The position numbers and the translations under genes were made by a program. This document shows positions 1 through 45,410 of a stretch of DNA of 64,000 nucleotides, one piece after another (the stretch's first letter is position 1; the number at the start of each line of letters is the position of its first letter). The notes under the pieces are model-generated. The model made no database searches and had not been told where the DNA came from. It was given only the letters and a program-made list of their open reading frames with translations. The DNA lies in the NCBI RefSeq assembly GCF_014356525.2, contig NC_052511.1, positions 15,485,942 to 15,549,941 on the forward strand. The letters run 5' to 3'. The stretch comes from Nilaparvata lugens. Lineage: Eukaryota > Arthropoda > Insecta > Hemiptera > Delphacidae.

Positions 1-3000
1 ACAGTGATTGGAAGCTGAGATTTTCCTATCAATTTCAAAGAAATAATAATAGTTCCATCATTAAATGATAGAGGAAGTACAAATTAACTATACAAATTTG
101 GCACAGAGAACAAAAGCATCTATGAAAATAGATTTTGAACTTTTATTGTTTATCAATCTCTCTTAGTATTGCACTTAGAATACGTTAATGAAAATTTGGC
201 ACACTTCTTATTGTAAATTCATAAGTATAGAATATGATTGGAAGCCAGGAGCTGAGAATTCAACGTCAATGTTATCAACATTGGTGTCGTGAAAATGACG
301 AGTCACATCTAAGAATTGTGAGGGACAGCATCATTTTTTTTCAATATTCTAGATATAAATTTTGGTAGGAGATTATTATCTAATTAAGTATTCCATTATT
401 TGTGATTCTGCGATCTGATCATGTAATCGTTGAAATTCTTACATCATAAAACCACTCACATGTACTCTTATATGAGCAACTAATGTTTCCTTCAATAACA
501 TGGAATTCATAGAGCAAGCTAACAAAATTGAGTTAAACTTCTATAAAATATTAGAATTAATAATTTATGAAACATTTACCTAAAAACTGCCTGACTTCAA
601 CTCTTAGAAAAACTCATCATTTTCAATGTTTCTTTACCAAAAACGTTTGTTCGGTAATGAATGTAAAAGCATATTTTGCCAAAGTTATTAAAAAGATATA
701 ATTAGATATAGCTTCAAGTATTCATTGCTTTAGAAGATACTTTGGATAAGAAACTAATAATTCAATATCCTATATATACAGTTACAAGTTTCCTAAAACA
801 TTTATTCATGAACGTTCATAAACATATTATATAAACGTTTATTCAGTATTTAAAACTGAATAATATTGTAATAATTTAACATGTGTTCCAAAAACTTATA
901 TGATGGCACATTATGAATTATTAATATGCCACCAATAATACGAACAGCCAAAATTAATTCATTATTGAATTTTTTTCCAAACACAAAAGTGAATGTTACT
1001 CGTTAATTTTACTAGACCAAATTTACATTCCAAACGATATGTTGGTAGTCAATTTTAAAATTGATAACAGAAACGGCTAAAACCATGCATCACATGCGTT
1101 TATGGTAATAGCTTGCACAAAATGTATTTGGCATCTCATTTGGCACATAGTTAAAATCATAATTCGAGATATATAATTTTAAATATAATATAATTAAAAT
1201 GACTAGAATGCTGATATGGATGTTTCCATGTAACAATATCACAATAAATTGTATGGGAAAACATTTCACTAACTGGAAATTCACCATGAATTTATTAAAT
1301 TTGTTCGGAATGGTGATTGATATCACCTCAATTGATCTTTGATATTGTTCATCTAAATCATATGAAATGCTAAAGTTTCAAACAGTCTTTAATTGATTTT
1401 TTAAAATGTATCCAACATTTTTCTCGAACAGAAAAATTTCACGTTAAGATAGATTAGGTTTATTGTTCAATTCAAGAATAAAGGGAAAAGGAAGATGGAA
1501 CACATTTGTATTGCTTAAATAATTTCGGTATAACAATTTACCGAATATAGGCTAATAGAAAATTAAATAAATTTGACTAGAACAAAGCTTATCTCAGCTT
1601 CAGTTTTAAAAAATCAATGACATAGTTTCCTCATTTTGCTATTTTCTATCACAATTATTTGTATACGAGAATTATCTAACTTTATTGCAAAAATTTATTA
1701 GTTTGAACTCCCTCGTAATATTTTGACACATTAGAATATTTCCCCCATATTTAACAAACGTTTTTGAAATCTCCCTAAGAAAGTTTGAAAGAAACTTCTG
1801 TTTATGCACAATTTTTGAAAATCACAAAGAGTTTAACATTGAAATGATGAACACCTAAGCTATGAATACCAAGACTAGGGCTTCTAAGAGTATAAATATG
1901 ATTTGTCAATATGTCGTGAAAATATCAGCAACCGCTTCACGATATTTGCTACACTGATATTTTGTAACATTCAATTTATTTCTTCTCCGCAGAGCATCTA
2001 TAATCTAAACTTTGGTTATACAACGCGACTGGCATCTCATGCCAGTTTCTGTGAAAGTTGTCAGTTGTTCCACCTGTTGACAGTTGACAGTCACAACTGC
2101 ACAGGTACATCGACGAGATTTTCAAGATTGCCAATCTTTTCTCATTACGATATTTTTAAGCATATTAGCAGCACAAGCAGCGTCAACAATACAGACTACA
2201 ATCTATTCTTTACTTCTAAGTTTCAAATACAATACGGTTGTACTTTGAACTTTAAAAAACCTACCGTTATAAAAATCTCCAAGCCCAAAAATCAACGCCA
2301 GAGATAAGATCAATGCATTAAAAAAACTTTTCATTCTGCTATACTTGTATTATTTATCAAAGCTGAACGTTCATTATCTGCAATTTCTCCTTTTCACCTG
2401 TATAAAAATATTTTCAGCAGGCTTCAGCCAATTTTATCAGTTAACAACAATTACTATCAACAATATGCGAACAATGCATAACACGCCAGCTATGCAATGC
2501 AATTTCTAAATAGACTAGAATCAATGAATGAATATTCGCTGAAAGACAGAGACTGCTTGAAATATTAGTAAACACAAACAATCTACTTACAAGAGCTACC
2601 GTATAACATTTTGAAAACTTTCGGCTAATTTGCAAGAAAATATTATGACGTAGGGATAAATGTGTTTGGCCCCGCTACTAATTGAAATGCAAGTGTAACA
2701 ATATCACTCTCCTCTTAATTTGAAGGCAGCAATTTAAATATAATAAATTCACTACAGGAGGGCTCATCTACAGGTATTACAAGCTCAATAGGAATTTGCT
2801 ACTAAGATGTATGAGGTATTTATTAATATCTTGAACGACTAGTAGTAGGTACTCGTAATTATCTAGAAATGGAAAATTAGTCCATTTTTATATTTGAAAA
2901 ACAGCTAATTCAATTTTTAAATCGATACACGTTTGATCTAATTACGTAGAGGAAATAGATTGATAAATGCTTGGGATGTTGAGGTACTTGCATAGAAAGG

Positions 3001-3830
3001 CAAAGCTTACATCACTTATTCGTAAGATCAGACTGTAAATGGTGTATGCCTTCCTGTGTAAGCACCCATAGGAGGCAATACAATTTAAATGAAGTGAGAA
3101 CTTCCACAGAGAATGTTTTCTATAAACTGAATGCTGTAGAATTTAGGGAAACATTCTGCACCAATAATATTGTAGTTTGGTATATCTAGAAAATACATAA
3201 ATAGAGATCAACAATTTAAATATATTTGAATTATCGAGGTATCAATTCTTTACTATGATAAGTTAAGATTATTTGCGAGATCAACATTCTCAATGTACTT
3301 GTGAATTAAAATTTTGATATGGTGATTCTACTTTTGTAATAGGGGTTTCACGTTGATCAAAATCAACTATTTCACATCTTCAAATGAATTTAGTATAATT
3401 AGATTTAAGTTACTGGATATGCATTAATATCAACATTTCTAATGGTTATTGCCCATTTCAGGTTTATTGAAGTTACACTGGGGATAGTGTAGCATCATCG
3501 AGTATTTGAATAAATTTAGAGCGTTGGCCGAAATGGAAATTGAGAATCTTCTCAGGAATATTTTGAACAAGGTACAGATTTTGATAATCAAATTATCAAC
3601 ATCAACCACAAATTTCGACCGTTGAAATTGTGGGGTTTTACTACCAAATCTTGTTAGAATCGGTAGAAATATATTGCTTATGAATTGTGTTACAGGAGGC
3701 ACACTACAACCAATTTTTTCCAGGCTGGGATAAAACGTTAAATTTACGTTAGGATAAAACCAGGCTAGGTTTCAAAGCATAACGAATTTTTCTAAATGCT
3801 GCCCAATTTGTACACCACCATAAGAGTTTC
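1..3830. other. 3' flanking DNA, no gene recognised
   Basis: AT-rich DNA downstream of the gene in transcript direction. The longest open frame is 134 codons on the plus strand at 1903-2307, but it has no recognisable domain and no coding-like composition. An AATAAA on the minus strand at 3468-3463 could be a distal polyadenylation signal for exon K transcripts; this is weak. Confidence 0.5.
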
Positions 3831-4156
3831 AATTGCATAGATTGCTATCGATTAATCAACAAATCGATTCAATTACGTAGTTGACTATCGATTGATTAAT
3901 AAACCAATCAATTCAAATTCAATTGCATAGATGATTATCGATCAATCAACAAATCGATTCAATTACATAGTTGAGTATCGATTAATAAACCAATCGATTC
4001 AAATTCAATTGCATAGATGACTATCGATTAATCAACAGATCGATTCAATTACATAGTTGACTATCAATTAATAAACTAATCGATTCAGAGTTTCAATTGC
4101 AAAGATTACTATCGATTAATCAACTATTCGATTCCATTACATAGTTGACAATCGAT
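3831..4156. repeat. Tandem repeat, about 88-bp unit, 3.7 copies
   Basis: The start AATTGCATAG recurs at 3831, 3921 and 4007, with a variant (AATTGCAAAG) at 4095, giving a period of 86-90 bp. Each unit is itself two related halves of about 44 bp built on TATCGATTAATCAAC and TAATAAACCAATCGATTC. ATCGAT or close variants occur roughly every 20-25 bp. The array abuts the end of the exon K extension. Confidence 0.85.
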
Positions 4157-4477
4157 TCAAAATGAATTGTCGAACAGGAAGAAGACAGTATGATGATGTG
4201 ATACATGTGATTGGTGGGAATGATGAAGATGATAGAGCTGTGGCAGCTGAAAGGGATGTTGATGATGATGATACTGTTGATAGGGCTGTTGTTGATGGTA
4301 CATTGAACTTGTTGATTGCATCGGCTGCAGATTGCAGGCAGCAGGCGGTTGCAGTTGCAGTTGGAATGCAGTGAGACCTCCTGCAGTTGCTCCTGGTAGA
4401 TGTGCTCCTGGTAGATTTGCGCCTGGTAGATCAGCTCCTGTTCCGTAATGTTGTAGCTGCATTGGCTGTTGTTGCCA
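4157..4477 (-). other. mub: In-frame open extension after the exon K stop (3' UTR or readthrough tail)
   Basis: Directly after the exon K TAA the same frame stays open for 106 codons to a TGA at 4159-4157. The peptide would start WQQQPMQLQHYG, hold a five-residue repeat (DLPGANLPGAHLPGA) and turn Gln/His/Tyr-rich (MYHQQQPYQQYHHHQ). The simple reading is 3' UTR made of CAA/CAT-type repeats, which can stay open by chance. A stop-codon readthrough or splicing around the TAA would make it protein. It ends where the tandem ATCGAT repeat begins. Confidence 0.45.
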
Positions 4478-37191
<32,714 letters not shown>

Positions 37192-37313
37192 GTTGCACCT
37201 TAGTTGAGTGATGTGTTGGTGGTCGGATGCTGGATGGTCTGGTCGGATGCTCTTGGGGAGGTGTCTAGGCTGGGCTGGGAGTCAAGGGAGCAACGGTATC
37301 AGGTCTCCTCACT
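37192..37313 (-). other. mub: 5' UTR part of the first coding exon
   Basis: Upstream of the ATG at 37191 the frame meets a TGA at 37284-37282, 31 codons away, with no other in-frame ATG between. This supports the chosen start. A pyrimidine tract ending in TTTTAG at 37320-37314 looks like a splice acceptor, so the UTR probably begins at 37313 and continues in one or more noncoding exons further upstream on the plus-coordinate side. Those exons were not found. Confidence 0.5.
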
Positions 37314-38338
37314 CTAAAACACAAAACATGACTAATTATGATAACGTAACTTATTAGCATTCAAGTGATTGCATGAACATCATATTTAATTTTCAACTTG
37401 AAAAACTCAGTCTTGTAGACAATTTTATTATTTATTGATTGCTTTAAATGAAAGTTACTAACACTTTTTGTGTAGTTGAGAAGTTGATATTGTGGTAATT
37501 ATTCATATTGAATGAAATGAATTGAAAATGTTTTTGACAATTTCTTAGTCTTTTTCATTCAATAGAAAGTTACTAACCTAACCTTCATCAATATTGAGTT
37601 CTTTGTATAATTAAAATGAATAGAATTGAATCAATTTTAATTCATTTGATCCATTTCTCCTTTATTAACTCCTAACCCAACTTAATCTTGAGTCCTTTGA
37701 AAAATTAATTGGAATGATTCCATTTTAATTGAAAACTACACTCTGACATGCAAATTGTCAGGATATACCACAATAATGCTTTTACTGCAATGGAGTTCAT
37801 TTGGCTGGGTACTTTGGAAAAATTACATATTTCGTATTTTATTCAATAAGATAGATGTTCTTCTACTGTTCTAAAAATGTTTGATGATAATATTTCCTCT
37901 AAAGAAGTACTGGATGGATAATATTTCTCTACTTATGAATAAGATTTCCAACTATCAACATTACAGTTGAAAGTTTTATTCTTAGAAACGGAATGGACAG
38001 TTTTAAAATTTGTTAAAGGACCTTTAATGTGAGATTTACTCTAAACTGACATCAATCTTCATAAATAACAACGATTTCCCTTTCCTTTCGATACATTTTC
38101 TTTCCACAGTACTGACTTAATAAAGTGAGGTGGAAAGATTCAATTTAGGCAATGGTCAATCAACAATATATTTCACATAGATCGATACCACTCTACATTA
38201 CTGAGGAATCTGCAAGATGATATTGAAGAATAAATTAATATATCTTTCAGCTCCAGTACTATTTCTCCTTTCCAAGTTCAAATTGAAAACTACCTACTAT
38301 TATTTATTTTGTACATTGATACAAGCAATATCATTCTG
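37314..38338. other. Upstream of the first coding exon, nothing recognised
   Basis: AT-rich DNA, probably an intron in the 5' UTR. No promoter or exon can be supported. Confidence 0.45.
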
Positions 38339-38610
38339 GTTAATTACTGCTGATTATTCCACGGTTACATTTTTGTTCGCTGATTTAAGATGGCTAGCTG
38401 GATTACAACTCCTGGAGACAGGATTGAGCTCTAATATTTCTGGAGAGACTGGAATGACAAGTCTTCATTAAATCTTTTAGTTAATCTGTTTGTAGTGGAT
38501 TGGAATGAGATATGAATGAAATGATTAAATGTTTTAGATGACTTGAATGTTTACATTTAGAGATAAGAAAGTACTTTAATATTTATCTAGAGAATTTGAA
38601 ATTATAATGA
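38339..38610 (+). repeat. 272-bp direct duplication, copy 1
   Basis: From GTTAATTACTGCTGATTATT to about AATTATAATGA, it matches 39661-39932 along its whole length with scattered substitutions and no net length change. The two copies are offset by 1322 bp. Confidence 0.88.
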
Positions 38611-38629
38611 ATGATTAGAAAAGGTACAG

Positions 38630-38862
38630 CAGGCTCAAAGCCCAAAACTGTTCCTTTCCCAAATTTAGATAGAAATTGTCCAAAAATAGGTTATGTTTAC
38701 ACTTCATGATTTTTGTCCAATTTTGAGTCCAAAATATATATAAACTACCCCGGACGGATCTTATCCATGGGGCGAATGCCAGTAATGTAATACTTATATA
38801 GAAATATTTTTGTAACAAATTGTTGTATATTTGATCAATAAAGGCGATTATTATTATTATAT
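38630..38862 (+). mobile_element. Retroposon 3' fragment with (TTA)n tail
   Basis: It starts near AAAGCCCAAAACTGTTCCTT and ends TTGTATATTTGATCAATAAA followed by GGCGATTATTATTATTA. The AATAAA signal followed by a simple-repeat tail is the usual end of a non-LTR retrotransposon or SINE. The motif is shared with 30447 and 32239. No reverse transcriptase is present. Confidence 0.55.
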
Positions 38863-39099
38863 ATAAACTGGGATAAATTTATTTAGAATTATAAATTTAG
38901 AATTTAGAATAATTCTATAATTTCTACGATAATTATAAATTTAGAATTTAGAATTATAGTTGACGATCACAAATGTATAAAAAATTCTCCCAACAAGATT
39001 CCCAGACATCTCAATCTCAGAAATCTGGCATGGTTCTAAATACAGACACAACCGTTCATTGCAGCAATCAATACACACAGTATGAAAACGGCTATTCTT

Positions 39100-39660
39100 C
39101 AATTTTCAACAGAAAAGCAGAGAAATCAGGATAAAAGCAGCAGGGAGGGAGAGCTGCTATATAACTCCAGCTACACCACCGGTATCATACAAACCAACAG
39201 GCAAGATCGCTACACAGTGTTCACCTTTGTGCATTTGTAACATCCAACTGCTCTATACAAATACTCTGAGCTTGAGTTGAGTTGGAGCAGCTCCCTATTG
39301 AGCCGAGTTCTCTCTTCACACCGCATGGCAAGAATTCAATGCAAACCTCGCTCTCTCAACCAGTGCATGCCATTAGGTAATGGCCTTTGGTCTCCGTCTC
39401 TCTCTCCTTGCGATCCTTTTATCCGAGCTGGCTTTTGTGATCGCTTCATAATCTTTGGCACTTCTGGCAAGTGCTTGAGAGCTCGAATGCAGTTTAATCC
39501 GCTGCTGGTGCATTTTCGCAGCGGCTTTTTGTTGGCTCGGGTTCGTTCAACTCATCGTCCTTTCGTCCTCATCGTCACTTCGAATTAATCAGACTGCTTT
39601 CTGCGTCAGTGACTTGTGACTTTACTCAGCAGAAGCTTAGTCTATTTGAGGCGACGTCCC
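39100..39660. other. GC-richer block, candidate 5' UTR exon or promoter region
   Basis: Between the two 272-bp copies lies a stretch with more G and C and more CpG than its surroundings. The plus strand has an open frame of 103 codons (39277-39588) with no recognised domain. A CTATATAAC at about 39158 could be a TATA box for plus-strand transcription. On the minus strand it could hold a noncoding first exon of mub. Neither use is shown by the sequence. Confidence 0.25.
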
Positions 39661-39932
39661 GTTAATTACTGCTGATTATTCCACGGTTACATTTTTGTTC
39701 GCTGATTTGAGATGGCTTGCTGGATTAAAACTCCTGGAGACAGGATTGAGCTCTAATATTTCTGGAGAGATTGGAATGACAAGTCTTCATTAAATCTTCA
39801 AGTTAATCTGTTTGGAGTAAACTTGAATGATATTTGAATGAAATGAATGAGTGTTCTAGATGACTTGAAGGTTTACATCTAGAGATGAGAGAGTACTTTA
39901 ATATTTATCAATCGTATTTGAAACTATAATGA
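39661..39932 (+). repeat. 272-bp direct duplication, copy 2
   Basis: The counterpart of 38339-38610 in the same orientation. Confidence 0.88.
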
Positions 39933-41123
39933 CAACTCTACATTGAAAATCCTACTGGATTTATTCGGAACTAATTTGCATCCAGTAATATATCAGAAGA
40001 AAATGTTTACTAGTCTAATTATTATACTCTTAATGTACACGTTCTTTAGTGAATTCTTCAAGTTACTGAATAAATTTTGTGAACATTATTCAGGTACCAA
40101 TTTCAAATACTGAACCACTATTAATTTCATATTACTCAATTTCTATTTATTTCGCAGTGACATGAATACAAGGCAATATTCAAGGTTTTATTCAATTATG
40201 TCATAAATATATCAATTCCAATATAACTAAATTCCTATAGTGGAATTGAGTTCTTTATAATTTATCAACTCACACCAAATAAACTGGAAGGTAACGAAGG
40301 GCAAAAACTATTACAGCTGATTGAATGAAATTTTCCAATTAAGGCTCGTTATAGAGAGATCTATTGTATCAATATTGTTCGGATATATTACTTTACATCT
40401 ACGAGGAATAAACTCAGAACTTGGGCTTTGAAAATTCTACAAGCTCAGCAAAACATTTTTCAATTCAATTCCAACATTAATTTCCTGCACCAAGCAAAAC
40501 TGAACTAAGCTGGAATTCGACGTATTTTTTCAGTGGAGATCAATAATTGTGATGGCCGATTGTCTGACGGCTACCGTTTGTCAACGAAAATGTGATTGAT
40601 CAGATCTAGTTAGGGCAAGTTGACAGCTGTCAAAAAGTTGCACCAACTGTGATTGGCAGACGAGAGCCGGTTCGGATTTGAATTTCCAACTGTCACAGCT
40701 CAACAAAACGTTTCTCGCAAAGCATTGGAAAAAATAATAGTTGTTCACATGTCGCATTCCGGCAAAACTGCACTTGCTAGGAAATTACATTTTTCGTTTA
40801 GAATGGAAATTGGAAAATATTAAAAAACGTGTGTTACAATATGAAAAAGGTTGAATGGAATTTCATCCTTGAAACTTATGCAGCGATTGTGAGTTTGGAT
40901 TAATTTGAGGATTGAGTATCAAAATTGTTCAATCATTATTTATTTTGGCTTTATTCAATAGTAAATATTAAATTAAACAGTAATTTTTTTGTGAAAATAA
41001 CGTTCACTAATATATGTTTTTGTATATGGTACTTTGTCATGCAGCCTCTTTCAGGTTCGCTCAAGATATTATTCAATGAACGTTTTTTCTATTTTATTTT
41101 AAATAATTTCTATTCTAAACGTT
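39933..41123. other. No gene recognised
   Basis: AT-rich non-coding DNA. The only sizeable frame (40925-41125, plus strand) is low-complexity and hydrophobic by composition, with no domain. Confidence 0.5.
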
Positions 41124-41915
41124 AAGGGCCAGTTGCACGTACGTCTGTAAAATATGGACATTGACGCTGATTAACAAATCAGCGTTAGTTTTACGGATTC
41201 ATTTTTGTTCCACAAAGATCGGTTAGTTTTTTATCCCGATTAAGTTTTTCGGTTAACTAACCAAGATTTTAACGGTTTCACAATCTGGCAACACTGTAAT
41301 TTAACCGACAGATGTTATTATTCTGAACAAATGCCACAAAATTGAGGTTATGTTATTGAAGCGGTGACCATTCAATAGGCATGCTTTATAAAAATGTTGT
41401 CTGTCGCTAGTGACCAGTGCTATCTGCAGAGGAACCAGATCGAAAACTAACCTAAAAATCAGAATATAATTTTGAATGCTAATATCAGCTAAATACACTT
41501 CTCTAATTTATTAACGGATGAAATTCATGCATATATTCAGCTCATACGTTGAATTTTATAGTTTTTTACTAATATTGTAAGACAGCTATCAGTTGGTACG
41601 TAATCGGCGTTAGTTGGATTTAATTCCCCGTGAATGGCTTGTTAAAAATCTTTCACGTCGATTAGTTTAACCGGCGTTATATTTCGATTTTTACCTTTGT
41701 GCAACCAAATCTTCTTCGTTTCAACTAATCGCTGTTAAAATGATGTCAACTAATCATAATCAATAATTGTTTACGCCGGCGTAAAGTTTAATCGGCGTTA
41801 TCGCTTGAAATTTCTGTTTTGTGCAACCAAAATGCATCGGTTAGCACTAATCTCGATTAGAGTATAGCATCTAATCGTGATTAAACGTTAACCGACGTAC
41901 GAAAAACTGGGGGTA
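41124..41915. mobile_element. About 790-bp MITE-like element
   Basis: The left end AGGGCCAGTTGCACGTACGT and the right end CGACGTACGAAAAACTGGGG pair imperfectly as inverted repeats. The interior repeats TTAATCGGCGTTA-type blocks and GTGCAACCAAA several times. It is related in its outer motif (CCAGTTGCAC) to the element at 42327-42479. Confidence 0.6.
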
Positions 41916-42326
41916 AGTTTATTCTAAACTATTCTTAACGTTTTTTTTATTCTATTCTATTTTGAGATATAAGAATTGACAATTACCGTTGCAAGAGCCA
42001 AAGTCAGAATGAACTAAGCTAAGCCAATCAACAAATTGCTTTGTCAAATCAGTTCAAAAGTAATGTTGGATATACCAATGCATGCTTACTTGTTTACATC
42101 AAGATTTGGAACTTAATTTGATCTGAGTGAGTAGCTCTTCTCACAAAATAATTAACCAGATAATAAGAAGTTCAATGGATCACTTACTTTGATTAAAATT
42201 ATTTTAATTATTCAATAAATACAAAAAACATAAGTATAGACTCTGCGCGAATGATTTAAACGGGTACTTCAGGTTCCAAACTGAAGAGAATGATAGAACC
42301 AAAGATCTAATCTAAGATGTTTCCTA

Positions 42327-42479
42327 AGTGCCAGTTGCACAAAAGCCGGTTAAATTTTAATCGTGATTAATTCCACGATAACCAATCATAAAAGCGGTCT
42401 TTTCAAAAACGCCCTCTCTGATTGGTTCTCGTGAAATTAATCACGATAAAAATTTAACCGGCTTTTGTGCAACCGGGCC
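42327..42479. mobile_element. 153-bp fold-back MITE
   Basis: AGTGCCAGTTGCACAAAAGC, CGGTTAAATTTTAATCGTGA and TTAAT are mirrored at the right end (GATAAAAATTTAACCGGCTT, TTGTGCAACCGGGCC). The arms are about 60 bp with one short loop. Confidence 0.8.
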
Positions 42480-45410
42480 TGAGTCTGTGATGGAACTGAA
42501 GAGCACTAGACTGACAGAATGGATGTAATAATTTATTTATCTAATAGAAGTCTTTGGGAGCCTTACATCTATCGAAAGAATTCCTAAACTTCCATGAATA
42601 AGACCCATTATTTATAGAACATTGTGTAATTGAGTTATATTCCATCTGCTTTGATTCATATCACGGCTATGACGACATTATAGGCAAGAAATCATCCACA
42701 GCAACTCAGGTTAACGTGAAAAAGGAGTTGACCAAATAAGCTTTCTTGCAGTTAAGAATTCTTATGAAACTTGACTTGTAGTAGAACTGGATTGAGTTCC
42801 ATAGAAGGAAGCCTGAAAAGTTATCCCACAGAGCAGGTGAAAGAAAAGTGAAGCTTCATGTAACCCAACCTCAAACTTCCACTGGATTTACACGCAAACA
42901 TATAATATACAGTACAAGTTCCGACCCACGGCTTGCAAGGAAAACTCATGGTCGGACATGAAACCTGACAAAAGATTCGTTTGGTCACCTGTCTTTTCAT
43001 GTGTGGATACTGGTAAATAAACTATATTAGCAGGATTTGAGACTAAAGTCCTGTCAAGCACACGAAGTTAAACAAAATTAAATGAATCAGGACGATTAAA
43101 GGTTCATTAAGAAAGGAAATTTATTCTAATTGAATCATACTTTTCGACTTGATAACAAGGATTTCTACTTGAAAATTGAGGTTCTAGGAGTGTATTTGAG
43201 AACTAGGGTTTTATACTTTATAACTAAGTTTCTCACCTTGAAAGCATAGTTCTGTATGGTTCTCTTCTTGAGAGCTATAATAGAAACTAGATGAACATTA
43301 GGAGAGAGTGATTTTTTTCAAACACTGTTCTTACAATAAATAATTTATTGCATGACTCGATTATAAGAGGAAGAAGAATATATATTTGAATTTTATTTTT
43401 GAAAGACTGAGTACATGGGGAGAAAACCTACTTTGGAAATGCTAAATAGCAATTTGAAAATCGTTATAAGAAAGTAAATAGGAGGACTTAGTTTTTATCA
43501 GGCCTTCATAATAACTATAAATAAGGAATAAGTTTCCAAATGAACTTTATTTCACTCTCAACTGGATTCCATTGTCTTATTTCAAAACATACATTCTCTC
43601 ATTTTCTTCTTCAAGGTTTTTTTGTAGAACATGTAATCTCAAAACAGGTTAGGATGAAATCATATCAAGTCGTAGGAAAATCAATGTCAAGGAAATCTAT
43701 TATGTTTCATCATTGTAAAGATAGAACAAGTTTCTAATAGTAAAACTGATGGAAAGTAAGCTATGCTTCCCTTACAATTTTTGCCCCATTATTATCGATA
43801 AAACCACTAATGTGACAATATCAGAATACCAACTTTATTCTTTGATGTCCTTCGCAAGAGGAGGAATCATGAATCAAATTGAAAAACAGCCATATTCTCT
43901 CAAATTCCTATCGTAGAATTGACTACACTTGACATTGAATTTCTAATAATAATACTGTATCTCTAAACATTTCTATTTCTTCACTAAATCGAATAGTCAC
44001 CTGTCTATTCATTAACTAATACATTATTATTATTAAGTAATGCACTCAATTTATTTCAGATAGTATGTTTCGAAACCCACGATAAGGCTTCCAATTGAAA
44101 AGGAGTACGAAAACAAGCATACCGATAACACTGCACTCATGTAGATCGTCCAGAATCACCGAATAACTCACCTAAAACAAATAAAAAATAATATTTTAGA
44201 CTCACAATGCATGATGACAAAGGTTTAAACAGTGAAACTGTGGAGAATAACTCCTTTCATGAGAAAGAGAACTCAGCTAATACTACGTTCATTAGAATCC
44301 ACTTTACTCGGGTTTCAAACAAAAGAGAGCCACTTCAGAGAACAATTGAGACATTGGAACACTTTCTAGGGCAAGATCAAAGTTATAATATACTTGAAGA
44401 GCACTACTCAAAACTCTATGGATAAAATCGCGTCGAAGTCGAACTTTGTCTCTTCAACGCCCGACAACTTCGCCCTTAGTTTTACTTCCGTTTTTTACTA
44501 CCCATTGTTACAACGCATCTCCCTTCTCTACATAATTCCAGATGGCTCAACTTCATTCTTGTAGGAATCGATTCATTCATTAATAAGTAATGCAACTATA
44601 ATTGAGAAAATAGTATGAGTTTCCCTCAATTTCGACGTAGTTTCCAAGTAACAGACACCATTTTTAACAGTGACACATTTTGGAAGAGAGAACTGTAATG
44701 AATAATGAATACAGTTTACTAAGAACTGTTACAGTTTGTAAAATAGTGAATAGTTAAAGTAAATAGTTATAGTTTGTAAAATATTATTAGTTTTCTTCAA
44801 AATAATAATATGTTCAAACGTCTCCTTTGCAAGCGTCATAACGTCCATAGCCTCCTCATAATACTGTACTGCTCCAATTTCAGACTTCAAGTAGGGTGGT
44901 CACTAACGGTAAAAATGCATGATGATCATGCATGACATGCATGTTTATCATGTGCACACACATGTTTTGACATCAGCGAGAGGCTTCTAACATAGAATAA
45001 ACAGCCATTTACAAAAGATAAACCATTGGGAAATTACAAATTATGATAGAAAATAATTTAACCTCAAATAGAGCAGCGAATGAAAAATAGACAAAAAAAA
45101 TTGGAGATACTATACTAAAAACTAACTTTAAAATATTTTTTACGAATCCTTCCGCTGTGATGATAGCTGTAATGACACAACAATGTATTTCGTCTGTATA
45201 TCATGTATGTTTTACCGTTAGTGACCATCCTAAGACGAGAATAACTCATTTTCGTGTAAATACATCAACCCTTGATTCCTGATCAGATAGGATGCAAATC
45301 AAGATCTGTAACTACGGCTCGGTGATTCGCGCACGCGCTTCGCTGGCCAGGCCATGTGTGGTCGTATTTAATATTTGATAGCAGTTTCATTCACCCCAAT
45401 ACAAGACCAC
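42480..45410. other. No gene recognised
   Basis: AT-rich, no domain in any open frame. A short CpG-richer patch at 45310-45360 (ATTCGCGCACGCGCTTCGCT) could be a regulatory region but shows no specific element. Confidence 0.45.

Noticed and set aside
1903..2307. 134-codon plus-strand frame
   Set aside because: No domain, AT-biased composition as in the flanks and no splice or promoter context. It is the longest frame in the 3' flank but not convincing.
39277..39588. 103-codon plus-strand frame in the GC-richer block
   Set aside because: No recognised domain and no homologous feel; the block is kept only as a candidate regulatory or UTR region.
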